From DATKAS01 sp963733765 (GTDB lineage: Bacteria > Actinomycetota > Acidimicrobiia > Acidimicrobiales > DATKAS01): DNA of 64,000 nucleotides. Every line of letters begins with the position of its first letter. Position 1 is the stretch's first letter. Location of the stretch: the NCBI GenBank assembly GCA_963733765.1, contig CAVTEI010000003.1:3038001-3102000 (forward strand), in the 5' to 3' direction. Made by a program: the position numbers and the translations under genes. The notes below the pieces were generated by a model. It was not told where the DNA came from. It worked only from the letters and a program-made list of their open reading frames with translations, and did not search any database. This document shows, piece by piece, positions 1 through 9,073 of the stretch.

Positions 1-1579
1 CGAGGTTGTTGCGGAACACCGTCTCCTCGAGACTCGACGTGCCCACGTTCTTGCCGGTGTTCACGTCGATGACCGTGAGCGCCTCGGTGTGCTCGATGAT
101 GAGCGAGCCGCCCGACGGGAGCCACACCTTGCGGTCGAGCGCTTTGTGGAGCTGCTCGTGCACGTGGTGCCGCTCGAACAACGGCAACCCCTCGGCCTCG
201 GCGTCGTAGTACTCGACACGGTCCGCGAGCGCCGGGCTGATGCTGGCGACGTAGTCCTTCACTGCTTCGAACAGCACCGGCTCGTCGATGACCACACCGC
301 GGTACTCCCGGTTGAACTCCTCGCGGATGACCCGAACCGCCATGCTCGGCTCGGTGTAGAGCAGCGCCGGCGCGGCCGACCGCTTGGCGAGTGACTCGAT
401 CTGCTCCCACTGGTTCACGAGCCTGATGACGTCGCGCTCGATTTCGTCGGTCGTGATGCCCTCGGCCGCTGTCCGAACGATGACGCCGTGCTGCGCGGGC
501 TTGACCCGATCGAGGATGCCGCGCAGACGCTTGCGCTCGTCGTCGTGCAGGCGCTTCGAGATGCCGTACGTGCTCGAATTCGGGATGAGCACCACGGACC
601 GACCCGGCAACGACACCTCTTGGGTGAGCCGGGCGCCCTTGGCCCCGATGGGGTTCTTCGTGACCTGACAGAGGATCGTCTGACGAGGTTTCAGGATCTG
701 CTCGATGCGCGCGTTCGCGCCGCGCTCGACGATGTCTTCCTGGTCGTATTGCAGGTCGCCGCGGTACAGCACAGCGTTCTTCGGCGTACCGATGTCGACG
801 AAGGCCGCCTCCATGCCGGGCAGGACGTTCTGCACCCGTCCCAAGTAGATGTTCCCGTGGACCTGGGTGGGGTCGTCAGCCGGCTTCGACACGTAGTGCT
901 CGATGAGCGAGCGCCCTTCGAGCACCGCGATCTGCGTCGCTCCCGGACGCACGTGCACGCACATGAGGTACCGCCCGATCGGGCGGCCCTTGCGCTCACG
1001 ACCGCGCTGGCGAGCGAGCGTCTCCTCGTCGAGGTCGACGGGCGCAGCACCGCCGACGTCGGCGGTGACTGGCTGGCCCGGCCCCTTGCCCGCCCCCGCG
1101 CCGCGGCCGCGGCCCCCGCGCCGACGGCGGCGCCGGGCGGGACTCTCGACGGGCGCAGGTCCGGCCGCGGGCGGGCGAGCGGGCGCCGGCATGCTGTCGC
1201 CGATCTGGGGCTTGCGAGGCACGAGCACGCGCTCGGCAACCTCAGGGTCGTGCGGCCGCCCTTCCGAGATGCGGTCGGGAAGCTCGGGTTGACGATCGTC
1301 GTCGATGACGATTGCAGTCTCGGCTACGTCGACGTCATCGTCGAGGTCGTCGTCGTCGTCGTAGCCATCATCGTCGTCAGCACCAGCGGCGTTGCCGTCA
1401 GCGCTCCCCGCGGGCCGACGGTTGCGACCACCGCGGCTGCCGCGACGACGCTTCTTGCGGACCGCAGAAGAAGCCGGCGAGCCCACGCTGTCGGCGTCGC
1501 CATCGGTGCTCGCGGCGACCTCAGTAGGCGGTTCCGGCGACGAGGGCACAACAGCGTCGCTCGGGATCGGTTCGGACAT
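1..1579 (-). CDS. rne: Ribonuclease E/G, partial (3' end beyond window)
   Basis: Endoribonuclease of the RNase E/G family, which processes rRNA and tRNA precursors and initiates mRNA decay. The frame is open from ATG at 1579 to the window edge (526 codons seen). Roughly the first 190 residues are a low-complexity extension: an Arg/Gly-rich stretch (KKRRRGSRGGRNRR), a long Asp run, then another RRRRRGGRGRG block. The S1-type domain follows (GNIYLGRVQNVLPGMEAAFV), then the typical core ending in VIDVNTGKNVG just before the edge. The start is supported by AGAAGGGA eight bases upstream, and it lies 15 bp after the DUF2344 gene, so the two are probably co-transcribed. The C-terminal half with the zinc link is not visible. 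Confidence 0.9.
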   Translation of the reverse strand, partial: MSEPIPSDAVVPSSPEPPTEVAASTDGDADSVGSPASSAVRKKRRRGSRGGRNRRPAGSADGNAAGADDDDGYDDDDDLDDDVDVAETAIVIDDDRQPELPDRISEGRPHDPEVAERVLVPRKPQIGDSMPAPARPPAAGPAPVESPARRRRRRGGRGRGAGAGKGPGQPVTADVGGAAPVDLDEETLARQRGRERKGRPIGRYLMCVHVRPGATQIAVLEGRSLIEHYVSKPADDPTQVHGNIYLGRVQNVLPGMEAAFVDIGTPKNAVLYRGDLQYDQEDIVERGANARIEQILKPRQTILCQVTKNPIGAKGARLTQEVSLPGRSVVLIPNSSTYGISKRLHDDERKRLRGILDRVKPAQHGVIVRTAAEGITTDEIERDVIRLVNQWEQIESLAKRSAAPALLYTEPSMAVRVIREEFNREYRGVVIDEPVLFEAVKDYVASISPALADRVEYYDAEAEGLPLFERHHVHEQLHKALDRKVWLPSGGSLIIEHTEALTVIDVNTGKNVGTSSLEETVFRNNL

Positions 1580-1594
1580 CGAGGGGTTCCCTTC

Positions 1595-2323
1595 TCATGA
1601 GGCACGCACCTGCGCGTGCAACGCGTCCGTCGCGCCGGATGGGAGCGGCTCCCATCGCGCGCCGTCGCGCTCGATCCATTGGTGCGTGCGCAGGACGCGC
1701 ACGTCTTCGACCGCGGGCCAGACCGCGCCGATGAGCTCAGCGGGGCGCAGGGCACGAGGTTGGGTGGCCAGCTCGGCGGTGAGCACCACTTGGCTGGTCG
1801 CGTGGGTCGCGTCGCCGGCGGGAAGCACAGCGAGGCCCAAGAGCGAGGGTCGCAGGTCATCGGTTGACTGCTGACCCTTGCGGGTGCGTATGGCGATGAT
1901 CGTCGGAGCGGCGAGGGCCGCGAGCGCAGCCGCTTCGACCTCCGCACGCTCGTCGGTGACGAGCTCGATGCGCCACGACGTCGAGGTGACGTCTTGTTGG
2001 AGAGACAGTGCATGTGCGTCGATCGGCGCCACGGCCACGACATCGACCCCCCCGGGGAGTGCCGCCGTGAGCCGGAGCGGCGTGTCCTCGAAGTCGACAC
2101 CGGCGTCGACCTGGAGATCGGCATCCAGATACTCGGCCAGCGACTCGTAGCCGGTCGACAGCGCGAGCCCGAAGCTGATGCGGGGCCTCGGGGAGAACCC
2201 TTCGGTGTAGGCGAGGGGGATGTCGGCGCGCCGGAAGGCCCGCTCGAACATGCGCGCCACGTCACGATGGCTCGTGAAGCGCACCTTGCCGAGCTTGGTG
2301 AAGCGAACCCGCAGATGGGTCAT
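1595..2323 (-). CDS. DUF2344 / TIGR03936 family radical SAM-linked protein
   Basis: A 242-aa protein of the TIGR03936 (DUF2344) family, usually encoded next to or fused with the TIGR03960 radical SAM protein. Its biochemical role is unknown; an RNA- or ribosome-linked role is often supposed because of its neighbours. The N terminus (MTHLRVRFTKLGKVRFTSHR, then GFSPRPRISFGLALSTGYES) is characteristic. The ATG at 2323 overlaps the upstream stop as ATGA, which decides the start over a longer frame extension to 2455. Order radical SAM - DUF2344 - RNase E/G is a conserved bacterial arrangement. Confidence 0.85.
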   Translation of the reverse strand: MTHLRVRFTKLGKVRFTSHRDVARMFERAFRRADIPLAYTEGFSPRPRISFGLALSTGYESLAEYLDADLQVDAGVDFEDTPLRLTAALPGGVDVVAVAPIDAHALSLQQDVTSTSWRIELVTDERAEVEAAALAALAAPTIIAIRTRKGQQSTDDLRPSLLGLAVLPAGDATHATSQVVLTAELATQPRALRPAELIGAVWPAVEDVRVLRTHQWIERDGARWEPLPSGATDALHAQVRAS

Positions 2324-4269
2324 GACGCGACCCGCACGGGGATCCGGACGGCAGTGCGGCGGCCTCCCACCGAACGGTCCTGTCCGGTGCCCTGGCTTCC
2401 TCCCGCGGGAGGTGTCGCCGAGGCGACGACGTGCTCGATGCCGTACCCCGTGCACACGCCGCAGTCATAACAAGGAGTCCACCGGCAGTCCTCGACGCCG
2501 GACTCGGCGAGGGCAGCCTGCCAGTCGTGCCACAGGAAGTCGGAGTGAAGGCCGGCAGTGACGTGGGCCCACGGGAGCACTTCGTCCTCGGTGCGGTGAC
2601 GATGGACGTACCAGTCAATGGAGAGACCGCACGCCGCCATCGCCTCGTGCCACCGGGAGACGTCGAAGCACTCGGACCACTCCTGGAACGTGCCGCCCGC
2701 CCTCCACACGTGCTCGATGACCGCGCCGATGCGCCGGTCTCCGCGACTCGCGATGCCCTCGGCGAGCGCGGCACGGGGGTCGTGCCACTTCAGCTGCACA
2801 CCCCTGACCGAACGGGTGGCATCACGCAGGAGGTGGACCTTCCGCTGCAGCTCGTCGACGGTGTTCTGGCCGAACCACTGGAACGGCGTGTGCGGCTTGG
2901 GGACGAAGCCGCCCACCGACGCGGTCACAGATGCTCTCGGTGTGTGCTGCTTGCCGATGGCGACGCACTCCTTCGCCAGCTCGGCGATGCCAAGGGTGTC
3001 GATGTCCTGTTCGGTCGGCAGGCCGATGAGGAAGTACAGCTTCATCCGCGTCCAGCCCTGCGAGTAGGCGGACTCGACGGCGCTGTACAGGTCGTCCTCG
3101 GTGATGAGCTTGTTGATGACCGTGCGCAGGCGCCATGACCCGGCCTCAGGTGCGAACGTGAGCCCCGTGCGGCGCGCCGAACCGACCGTCGCGGCGATGC
3201 CAACAGTGAACGCATCGACCCTCAGGCTCGGGAGGGACACCGACACTTGGCCCCGGTTGACCGGATCGTTCACCACGTCGGCGACCACGCGCTCGATGCC
3301 ACTGAAGTCGGCGGTCGAGAGCGAAGTGAGGCTCACCTCGTCGTAGCCGGTGCGACGCAGTCCCTCGCTCACCATCGTGCGGACTTGCGCTTCGGGCCGC
3401 TCACGGACGGGACGCGTGATCATGCCCGCCTGGCAGAACCGGCATCCGCGAGTGCACCCGCGGAAGACCTCGACGTTGAGCCGGTCGTGCACGACCTCGG
3501 TGAGCGGGACGAGCTGATTGCGGGGATACGGCCAGTCGGCCAAGTCGGCCACCGTGCGCTTGACGACCGCCTCGGGAACGTCGGAGTACCGCGGCGTCAC
3601 TGAGACGAGACGTTCACCGTCGTAGGCGACGTCGTACATCGACGGCACGTAGACGCCAGGAATGGTCGCGAGCTCGTGCAGCACACGCTCGCGCGATCCC
3701 GGCGTACGACCGCTGTTCTTCCAGGCGCGCACGACCTCGGTGATCTCCGAGACGACTTCCTCACCGTCGCCGATCGCGAAGAAGTCGACGAAGTCGGCGA
3801 GCGGCTCCGGGTTGTAGGTGCAGTGCCCACCGGCGCCGATCAGCGGGTGCTCAGGGCCGCGGGCTTCGGCCCGCACCGGGACGCCCGCGAGGTCGAGGCA
3901 GTTCAACAGGTTGGTGTACACGAGCTCTGCGGACAGGTTGAACGCGATCAGGTCGAACTCGCCGGCCGGGCGATGCGTGTCGACCGAGAACAACGGGAGG
4001 CCGTGACGGCGGAGGAGTGCCTCGAGATCGAGCCACGGCGCGTAGGCGCGCTCGGCGACCGCGTCCGCGCGCTCGTTCAGGATCTCGTAGAGGATCTGCA
4101 GCCCCTGGTTGGGCAGGCCGATCTCGTAGGCATCGGGGTAGACGAGGAGCCAGGCCACCTTCCCCGGGCCGTGGTCGGGGGTCAGTGCGCCGTCTTCGCC
4201 TCCGATGTAGCGGGCCGGCTTCTGCACCTTGGCCAGGAGAGGCTCGAGCCTTGGCCAGAGTGAGGTCAT
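2320..4269 (-). CDS. TIGR03960 family B12-binding-type radical SAM protein
   Basis: A 649-aa radical SAM protein. The N-terminal third resembles a B12-binding Rossmann domain (VYPDAYEIGLPNQGLQILYE; FDLIAFNLSAELVYTNLLN). The radical SAM cluster motif CTRGCRFC has its Cys at about residues 272, 276 and 279, followed by QAGM. The C terminus carries extra Cys (CRWTPCYDCGVCTGYG) that could hold another Fe-S cluster. The substrate of this family is not established; I infer modification of an RNA or a protein linked to RNA metabolism from its constant pairing with DUF2344 and RNase E/G. Its stop overlaps the DUF2344 start. It sits 148 bp downstream of rodA, beyond a strong hairpin. Confidence 0.88.
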   Translation of the reverse strand: MTSLWPRLEPLLAKVQKPARYIGGEDGALTPDHGPGKVAWLLVYPDAYEIGLPNQGLQILYEILNERADAVAERAYAPWLDLEALLRRHGLPLFSVDTHRPAGEFDLIAFNLSAELVYTNLLNCLDLAGVPVRAEARGPEHPLIGAGGHCTYNPEPLADFVDFFAIGDGEEVVSEITEVVRAWKNSGRTPGSRERVLHELATIPGVYVPSMYDVAYDGERLVSVTPRYSDVPEAVVKRTVADLADWPYPRNQLVPLTEVVHDRLNVEVFRGCTRGCRFCQAGMITRPVRERPEAQVRTMVSEGLRRTGYDEVSLTSLSTADFSGIERVVADVVNDPVNRGQVSVSLPSLRVDAFTVGIAATVGSARRTGLTFAPEAGSWRLRTVINKLITEDDLYSAVESAYSQGWTRMKLYFLIGLPTEQDIDTLGIAELAKECVAIGKQHTPRASVTASVGGFVPKPHTPFQWFGQNTVDELQRKVHLLRDATRSVRGVQLKWHDPRAALAEGIASRGDRRIGAVIEHVWRAGGTFQEWSECFDVSRWHEAMAACGLSIDWYVHRHRTEDEVLPWAHVTAGLHSDFLWHDWQAALAESGVEDCRWTPCYDCGVCTGYGIEHVVASATPPAGGSQGTGQDRSVGGRRTAVRIPVRVAS

Positions 4270-4368
4270 GTGGACGCCGATCCTACTGACTCATCTAGGC
4301 GCCGGTCTCCGCTGCGCTTCGAGCGGCGCCCCCTCGCTTCGCTCGACAATCGGTGCTTCGCGCGACCC

Positions 4369-4389
4369 GAGCGGCGCACTGCGCCGCTC
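4369..4389 (-). terminator. Hairpin downstream of rodA
   Basis: A near-perfect inverted repeat (GAGCGGCGCA, one base, TGCGCCGCTC) lies 29 bp past the rodA stop, in the 148-bp gap before the radical SAM gene. It has no U-run, as is usual in high-GC actinobacteria. It may attenuate read-through. The rest of the gap has further short GC-rich repeats of the GAGCGAAGCGA type. Confidence 0.45.
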
Positions 4390-4417
4390 CGATCGGAGGC
4401 CAAACCTCGATCGGCGG

Positions 4418-5567
4418 TCAAATAAACCTGTGCATGTGGACGGACTCCACGAGGCCGATCATCACCAGGAACGCCACGGTCGACGACCCGCCGTAGGAGA
4501 CCAGCGGGAGGGGGATGCCGGTGATCGGCATGATGCCCATGGTCATCCCCACGTTCTGGAAGACCTGGAACACGACCATCGTGAGCGCGCCGGCGCAGAC
4601 GAGCATGCCGAAGAGGTCGCGCGACAGGGTGCCGATCCTCCAGATCCGCCATGCGAGGACGGCGTAGAGGAAGAGAACGATCCCGGCGCCGGCGAAGCCC
4701 AGCTCCTCGCCGACGACGGTGAAGATGAAGTCGGTGTGCTGCTCGGGGACGTACCCGAGGTTGGTCTGGGTTCCCTCGAGGTAGCCCTGCCCGGTGAGGC
4801 CACCGGAGCCGATGGCGGTCTTCGACTGCGTCTGCTGGTAGGAGGGCTCGCCGGCTTGCTCGACGAACGCCGTGAGGCGATCGCGGCTGATACTGCTTGA
4901 GCGTGTCGGTCTGGAGGATCGCCGCGACGCTCACGAGGCCGAGCAGCGTGAGCACGACGATGTGGCGCGGCTTCGTGCCTGCGACGAGCAACGTCCCCAT
5001 GGTGATCGCCGCCAGCACGAGCGCACTCCCGAGATCGGGCTGCATCAAGATGAGACCGGTCGGGACGAGCGCGATGCCGAGGGCGACGCCGAGCTTGCGG
5101 CGGTCGAGATGCCCACCTGCGCCAGCGGCGAACGCAGCCAAAGCGACGATCAGCGTGATCTTGGCGAACTCGGATGGTTGCAGCTGGAAGGAGCCGAGCT
5201 GGAACCACGCCTGCGTTCCGTTTGAGCGGGAGCCGAGCGGTGAGACGACGAGCAGCAAGACTCCCGTCGTCGCCGCGAAGAGGTAAAGCGCCCACTCCCG
5301 ATACTTGCGGTAATCGATCGATGCGACGATCACGAGCGCGACCGTGCCGACGACGAGCGCGAACCCTTGGCGCTTCACGAAGTAGAAGGGGTCGAGACCC
5401 GCATCGAGGAGTCGACGATGGCGAGCGCTGTAGATCAGCACGAGCCCAACTGCCGCGATCATCGCAGTGACAATCAGCAGCGAGATGTCGATGTGACGGC
5501 GCGGCGCCGCCGGATCCTCGTGGAGCGAACCGAGCGTGCGGCGATTGAGGGTGTCGGCGAGCGCCAT
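4418..5567 (-). CDS. rodA: Rod shape-determining protein RodA (one frameshift)
   Basis: SEDS-family peptidoglycan glycosyltransferase that works with PBP2 in the elongasome; integral membrane protein. The N-terminal frame reads well to TDTLKQYQ. The C-terminal part, including MTMGIMPITGIPLPLVSYGG and the end VESVHMHRFI, is in another frame. Removing one base of the GG at 4885-4886 joins them as KQYQRDRLTAFVEQAGEPS, giving about 382 aa, normal for RodA. The indel is most likely a sequencing error, since loss of RodA beside intact PBP2 and MreBC would be surprising. The start overlaps the mrdA stop as TGATG, so the two are translationally coupled. Confidence 0.88.
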
Positions 5568-7579
5568 CAGTCCACCGCCGATCCGCCGGGGTTGGTCACC
5601 AATCCCGTGACGACGAACGGCGCCGGCACGCCCACCGGCGGCGCGTCCTGCACATCGGGCAACGGCGCGAAGCCGCCGAGGCTCTCGAAGATCCGCCGCA
5701 CGACCGGCGCGGCGGCATCGGCACCGAAGCCCGACTGCTCGAGCACGGCGGCCACCACATAGCGAGGCGCGCCCACGGGGCCGAAGCCGACGAACAGCGA
5801 CGTGTCGAACTCGGCTTCCTTACCTGCGGTCTGGGCCGTGCCGGTCTTGCCGGCGATCTGGTACTGCTCGAGGGGGAAGCCCGCGAACACGGGGCTCGCG
5901 GTGCCGTCCGACGAGCGCACAGCACCGATGAGGCCCGCGAGGATCGGGTCGCGCACATTCGGTGTGAGGCCGATGGTCCTCAACACCCGAGGCCCGATCT
6001 GCCGGTCGATCTTCGGAAGGCCGCCGTCGAGGCTGGAGGCCTCCGCGATGCGCATCGCGATGTTGGGCGAGAAGACCGTGCCGCCGTTCGAGAACGCGGC
6101 GTAGGCGTTCGCGAGCTGCAGGGGCGTGGCCAACATCTCACCCTGACCAACGGCGAGGTTGACGTTGTCACCGGTGAACCACTGGCCGAACGGGAAGGCG
6201 GTGGGGTTCTCGTCGTGAGCCGCTTGCTTCTGCTCCGGCGTGGGCACCCGGCCCCCCTGCTCGCCGGGGAGGGCGACGCCAGTCTCGGCACCGAACCCGT
6301 AGTCGGTCGCGGTGTCCTGGATGGCGAGGTCGTAGCGATCACGGAAGCGCCACAGGTCGGCACCGATCGAATAGAAGTACACGTCGCTCGATGCGGCGAG
6401 GGCAGTCGGAAGCGTCACCCAGCCGTTCTGCTGTCCGCCGGCGTTGCTGAAGGTGCAGCGCTCGCCCGTGCAGTCAGGCACGGTGTACGACCCGGCGTCG
6501 AGGAACTGCGTTCCCGACGACACGACACCCGCGGACAGTCCCGCGGTCGCCGTGATGACCTTGAACGTCGAACCCGGCGCGTATTGACCGGCTATGGCGC
6601 GGTTGGTCAGCGGGAAGTTGTTGGCGGGATCGAGCAATGCCGCGTACCGGTCGGTCGCGATGCCGCCGATGAACTCGCGCGGGTCGAACGTCGGATAGGA
6701 GGCCATCGCGACGATCGAGCCATCGTTCGGGTCGAGCACCACCACTGATCCTGCGGGGGCGGCGAAATGGTTCGGGTTGTCCTCCGGAGTACGGGTGCGC
6801 GCGGTGAGGAGTGATTGCGCGAGGGTGTCCTCGGCGAGAGCCTGAACGCGGAGGTCGAGCGTCAGCTGCAGATCGCGGCCGGAAATGGCGTCGGTGCGCG
6901 AGAGCTCGCGCAGCACGCGCCCTTGCGAGTCCACCTCGAGCGTGATCGAGCCGGGCGTGCCTCGGAGGTCCTTCTCGAATATCTTCTCGACGCCGTCCTT
7001 GCCGAGCTGATCCTCGAGTGAGTAACCCTCGGACTCGAGTGACTCGAACTCGGTGTCGCTCAGCGCTCCGATGTATCCGATGACGTGCGCGGCCCGACTC
7101 CCGTACGGATAGACGCGGACCGCGACCTCTTTCGCCTCCACTCCTGGGAAGAGGTCGCCGCGCTCGGCGATGTGGACGACGGTGGCTTCGGGGACGTCCT
7201 CCGCGAGCGGCACCGGGAGCAGTGGCGAGTACCGACCGTCATTGAAGCGGGCTTCGAGATCGGCGACAGTCACGCCGAGCACCTTGGCGACCCGGGCGAA
7301 GAGAGCGCGCCGGTCGGTCTCGTCCGCCACCGCCTCGCGATCGACCGTCACCACGTTCGAGTTGCGGTTGTCCGCCAACACACGCCCCTCGCGGTCGAGG
7401 ATCCGTCCGCGGACGGGGATGATCGGCACGACGCGCTCGCGGTTCTCCTGTGCGGCGACGGCGAACGTCGGCGCCGACAACACCTGGAGGAACCAGAGGC
7501 GGGAGAAAAGGGCGGCGAAGAGACTGATCACGACGACCCCGAGAACACCCATCCGCAGATGGGGGGAGTCACTCGTCAT
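5567..7579 (-). CDS. mrdA: Penicillin-binding protein 2 (transpeptidase)
   Basis: Class B PBP that cross-links peptidoglycan during elongation, partner of RodA. 670 aa. There is an N-terminal membrane anchor (GVLGVVVISLFAALFSRLWF), a PBP dimerisation domain starting around RGRILDREGRVLADNRNSN, and a transpeptidase domain with STFK (Ser337, Lys340), an SSD motif near TALAASSDVYFYSIG, and KTGT at Lys578. The frame is complete and undamaged. It lies between mreD and rodA, the usual mre operon order. A 12-bp tandem repeat lies just upstream, between mreD and this gene. Confidence 0.95.
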   Translation of the reverse strand: MTSDSPHLRMGVLGVVVISLFAALFSRLWFLQVLSAPTFAVAAQENRERVVPIIPVRGRILDREGRVLADNRNSNVVTVDREAVADETDRRALFARVAKVLGVTVADLEARFNDGRYSPLLPVPLAEDVPEATVVHIAERGDLFPGVEAKEVAVRVYPYGSRAAHVIGYIGALSDTEFESLESEGYSLEDQLGKDGVEKIFEKDLRGTPGSITLEVDSQGRVLRELSRTDAISGRDLQLTLDLRVQALAEDTLAQSLLTARTRTPEDNPNHFAAPAGSVVVLDPNDGSIVAMASYPTFDPREFIGGIATDRYAALLDPANNFPLTNRAIAGQYAPGSTFKVITATAGLSAGVVSSGTQFLDAGSYTVPDCTGERCTFSNAGGQQNGWVTLPTALAASSDVYFYSIGADLWRFRDRYDLAIQDTATDYGFGAETGVALPGEQGGRVPTPEQKQAAHDENPTAFPFGQWFTGDNVNLAVGQGEMLATPLQLANAYAAFSNGGTVFSPNIAMRIAEASSLDGGLPKIDRQIGPRVLRTIGLTPNVRDPILAGLIGAVRSSDGTASPVFAGFPLEQYQIAGKTGTAQTAGKEAEFDTSLFVGFGPVGAPRYVVAAVLEQSGFGADAAAPVVRRIFESLGGFAPLPDVQDAPPVGVPAPFVVTGLVTNPGGSAVD

Positions 7580-7671
7580 GCGGTCCCGGCCCAGACCGCG
7601 CTGCCGTGCGGTTGGGTTGCTCCGCCCAACAGCATCCGTAGATTCTGCCTCGCCGGCAGCCCCGGCGCGTA

Positions 7672-7716
7672 GTCAGTGCCCTCGTCACTGCCCTCGTCAG
7701 TGCCCTCGTCAGCGCC
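7672..7716. repeat. 12-bp tandem repeat, about 3.7 copies
   Basis: The unit GTCAGTGCCCTC on the plus strand is repeated 3.7 times with one substitution in copy 2. It covers the mreD stop codon and the start of the mreD-mrdA gap. On the transcribed strand each copy reads TGACGAGGGCAC, so every unit supplies a stop-like TGA and a purine-rich GAGGG. Confidence 0.8.
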
Positions 7717-8225
7717 AGGCCCGCACCGTGCGCAGCGCATCTTCTGCGAACACCCATCGCATTGCCCTCACGACAAAGGGCGACAGGAGCGCATTCAGGA
7801 TCGAGACGGTGCCCACCACTGCGAGCAGCCGCATGTCGAACAAATCGCTCTCGCCGAGCACCGCTTCGAGCATGACGTAGAGCAGCACGCCCGCCGAGCT
7901 CGCAAGCGCCGTTGTGACCATGGGCACCCACCAGGCCGAACGAAGGATCCCGGTCTGGACGCGGCCGACCACATAGCCGACGATGCAATACGAGAGCGCC
8001 GACAATCCGAACGGTGTCTCCAGCACGAGATCGAACGCAATTCCCGCGGCGAATCCGGTGATCGCGGCGCGCTCGGGTCCCGCCGCGATCCCCGCGGCAG
8101 ATGGCGAGCAGCAGCAGCACATCGCCCGTGGCCTCGAACACCCGCATGTCGGCGATCAGCGTGAGCTGCGCGAGCAGCGCGACGATGATGACGAGTGGCA
8201 GCCGGATGATCGGGCTCGTCAGCAC
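7709..8225 (-). CDS. mreD: Rod shape-determining protein MreD (one frameshift)
   Basis: Small integral membrane protein of the elongasome. The start is GTG at 8225, two bases after the mreC stop (LTSPIIRLPLVIIVALLAQL). The frame breaks near 8090-8093, where a CCCC run on the plus strand should probably be CCC. With that correction it continues as AAGPERAAITGFAAGIAFDL, then FGLSALSYCIVGYVVGRVQT, to the end RTVRAWR, giving about 171 aa, typical for MreD. The homopolymer position points to a sequencing error. Without correction, the first frame runs into the downstream tandem repeat. Confidence 0.82.
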
Positions 8226-8226
8226 G

Positions 8227-9063
8227 TCAGGCTCCCGGCTCCGGGGTCCACTGCACCACCTTCACGAAGTTGAGGTGGTCGAGGTCCGCGGCCGAGTCCA
8301 CAGTGATGTCGAGCTGCAACGAGCCCGCGGGGTGACGAACGGTCCGTACCTCACCGACCGGGATGCCTGCGGGATACAAGCTGCCCTCGAGTCCGCTCGT
8401 GAGCACGACGCTGCCGACGCCGACGCTGCTCTGCGCGTCGATGAGATCGAGCGCGAGCGCGCGGTCAGGCCCCCTGCCCTTCGCGATGCCCTCGTCGTCG
8501 GCCGCCGGCACCGCCACCCCGACGGCGAAGCTCGGGTCGGTGATGAGACGCACGACCGATCGGCGGTCGGTCGCCCGGATCACGTTTCCGACGAGCCCCG
8601 CACCGGTGACGACCGGCATGCCTTCGCGGATTCCGGCGACGAGGCCCCGGTCGATCTCGATCGTCGCGTCAAAGTTCGACGGGGTGCCTGAGACCACGCG
8701 GGCGGCGACGGTGGGGATGTCGCCGAGGTAGTCGAGGTTGAGCAGGGCGAGCAGCTCGCTTCGCTGTTGCTCGGCGTCAACTGCGGCGAGCGTGGCACCC
8801 CGGGCCTCGTCGAGCTCGGCGCGCAGCCGTTCGTTCTCGCTGCGGAGCTCGTCGTAGCCGAACACGCCGCTCCACGCGTTCGTGACCGGGCGGAAGACCC
8901 GCTTGAGGGTCGACGTCACCGGAGCGACGAAGTCGACCGTCGAGTCTCGAGCGGTGTCGATGAAGGCGACGTTCCGGTAGTCGAGGGTGATCACGGTGAT
9001 GGCCACCAGGATCAGGACGGGAAGGGTGTACCGGCTGCGCCCCGTGCGCCTCGAAAGAGCCAC
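8227..9063 (-). CDS. mreC: Rod shape-determining protein MreC
   Basis: Periplasm-facing elongasome scaffold, 278 aa. It has an N-terminal membrane segment (TLPVLILVAITVITLDYRNV), a short coiled coil (YDELRSENERLRAELDEARG) and the beta-rich MreC core (TIEIDRGLVAGIREGMPVV; GLVGNVIRATDRRSVVRLI). It is intact, 10 bp downstream of mreB and 1 bp from the mreD GTG, so the three are certainly one transcript. Confidence 0.93.
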   Translation of the reverse strand: MALSRRTGRSRYTLPVLILVAITVITLDYRNVAFIDTARDSTVDFVAPVTSTLKRVFRPVTNAWSGVFGYDELRSENERLRAELDEARGATLAAVDAEQQRSELLALLNLDYLGDIPTVAARVVSGTPSNFDATIEIDRGLVAGIREGMPVVTGAGLVGNVIRATDRRSVVRLITDPSFAVGVAVPAADDEGIAKGRGPDRALALDLIDAQSSVGVGSVVLTSGLEGSLYPAGIPVGEVRTVRHPAGSLQLDITVDSAADLDHLNFVKVVQWTPEPGA

Positions 9064-9073
9064 AACGAGGCGC

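Noticed and set aside
488..1600. 370-aa plus-strand open frame
   Set aside because: It is antisense to RNase E/G, whose minus-strand frame has clear S1 and catalytic-core motifs; the plus frame is low complexity and without any domain.
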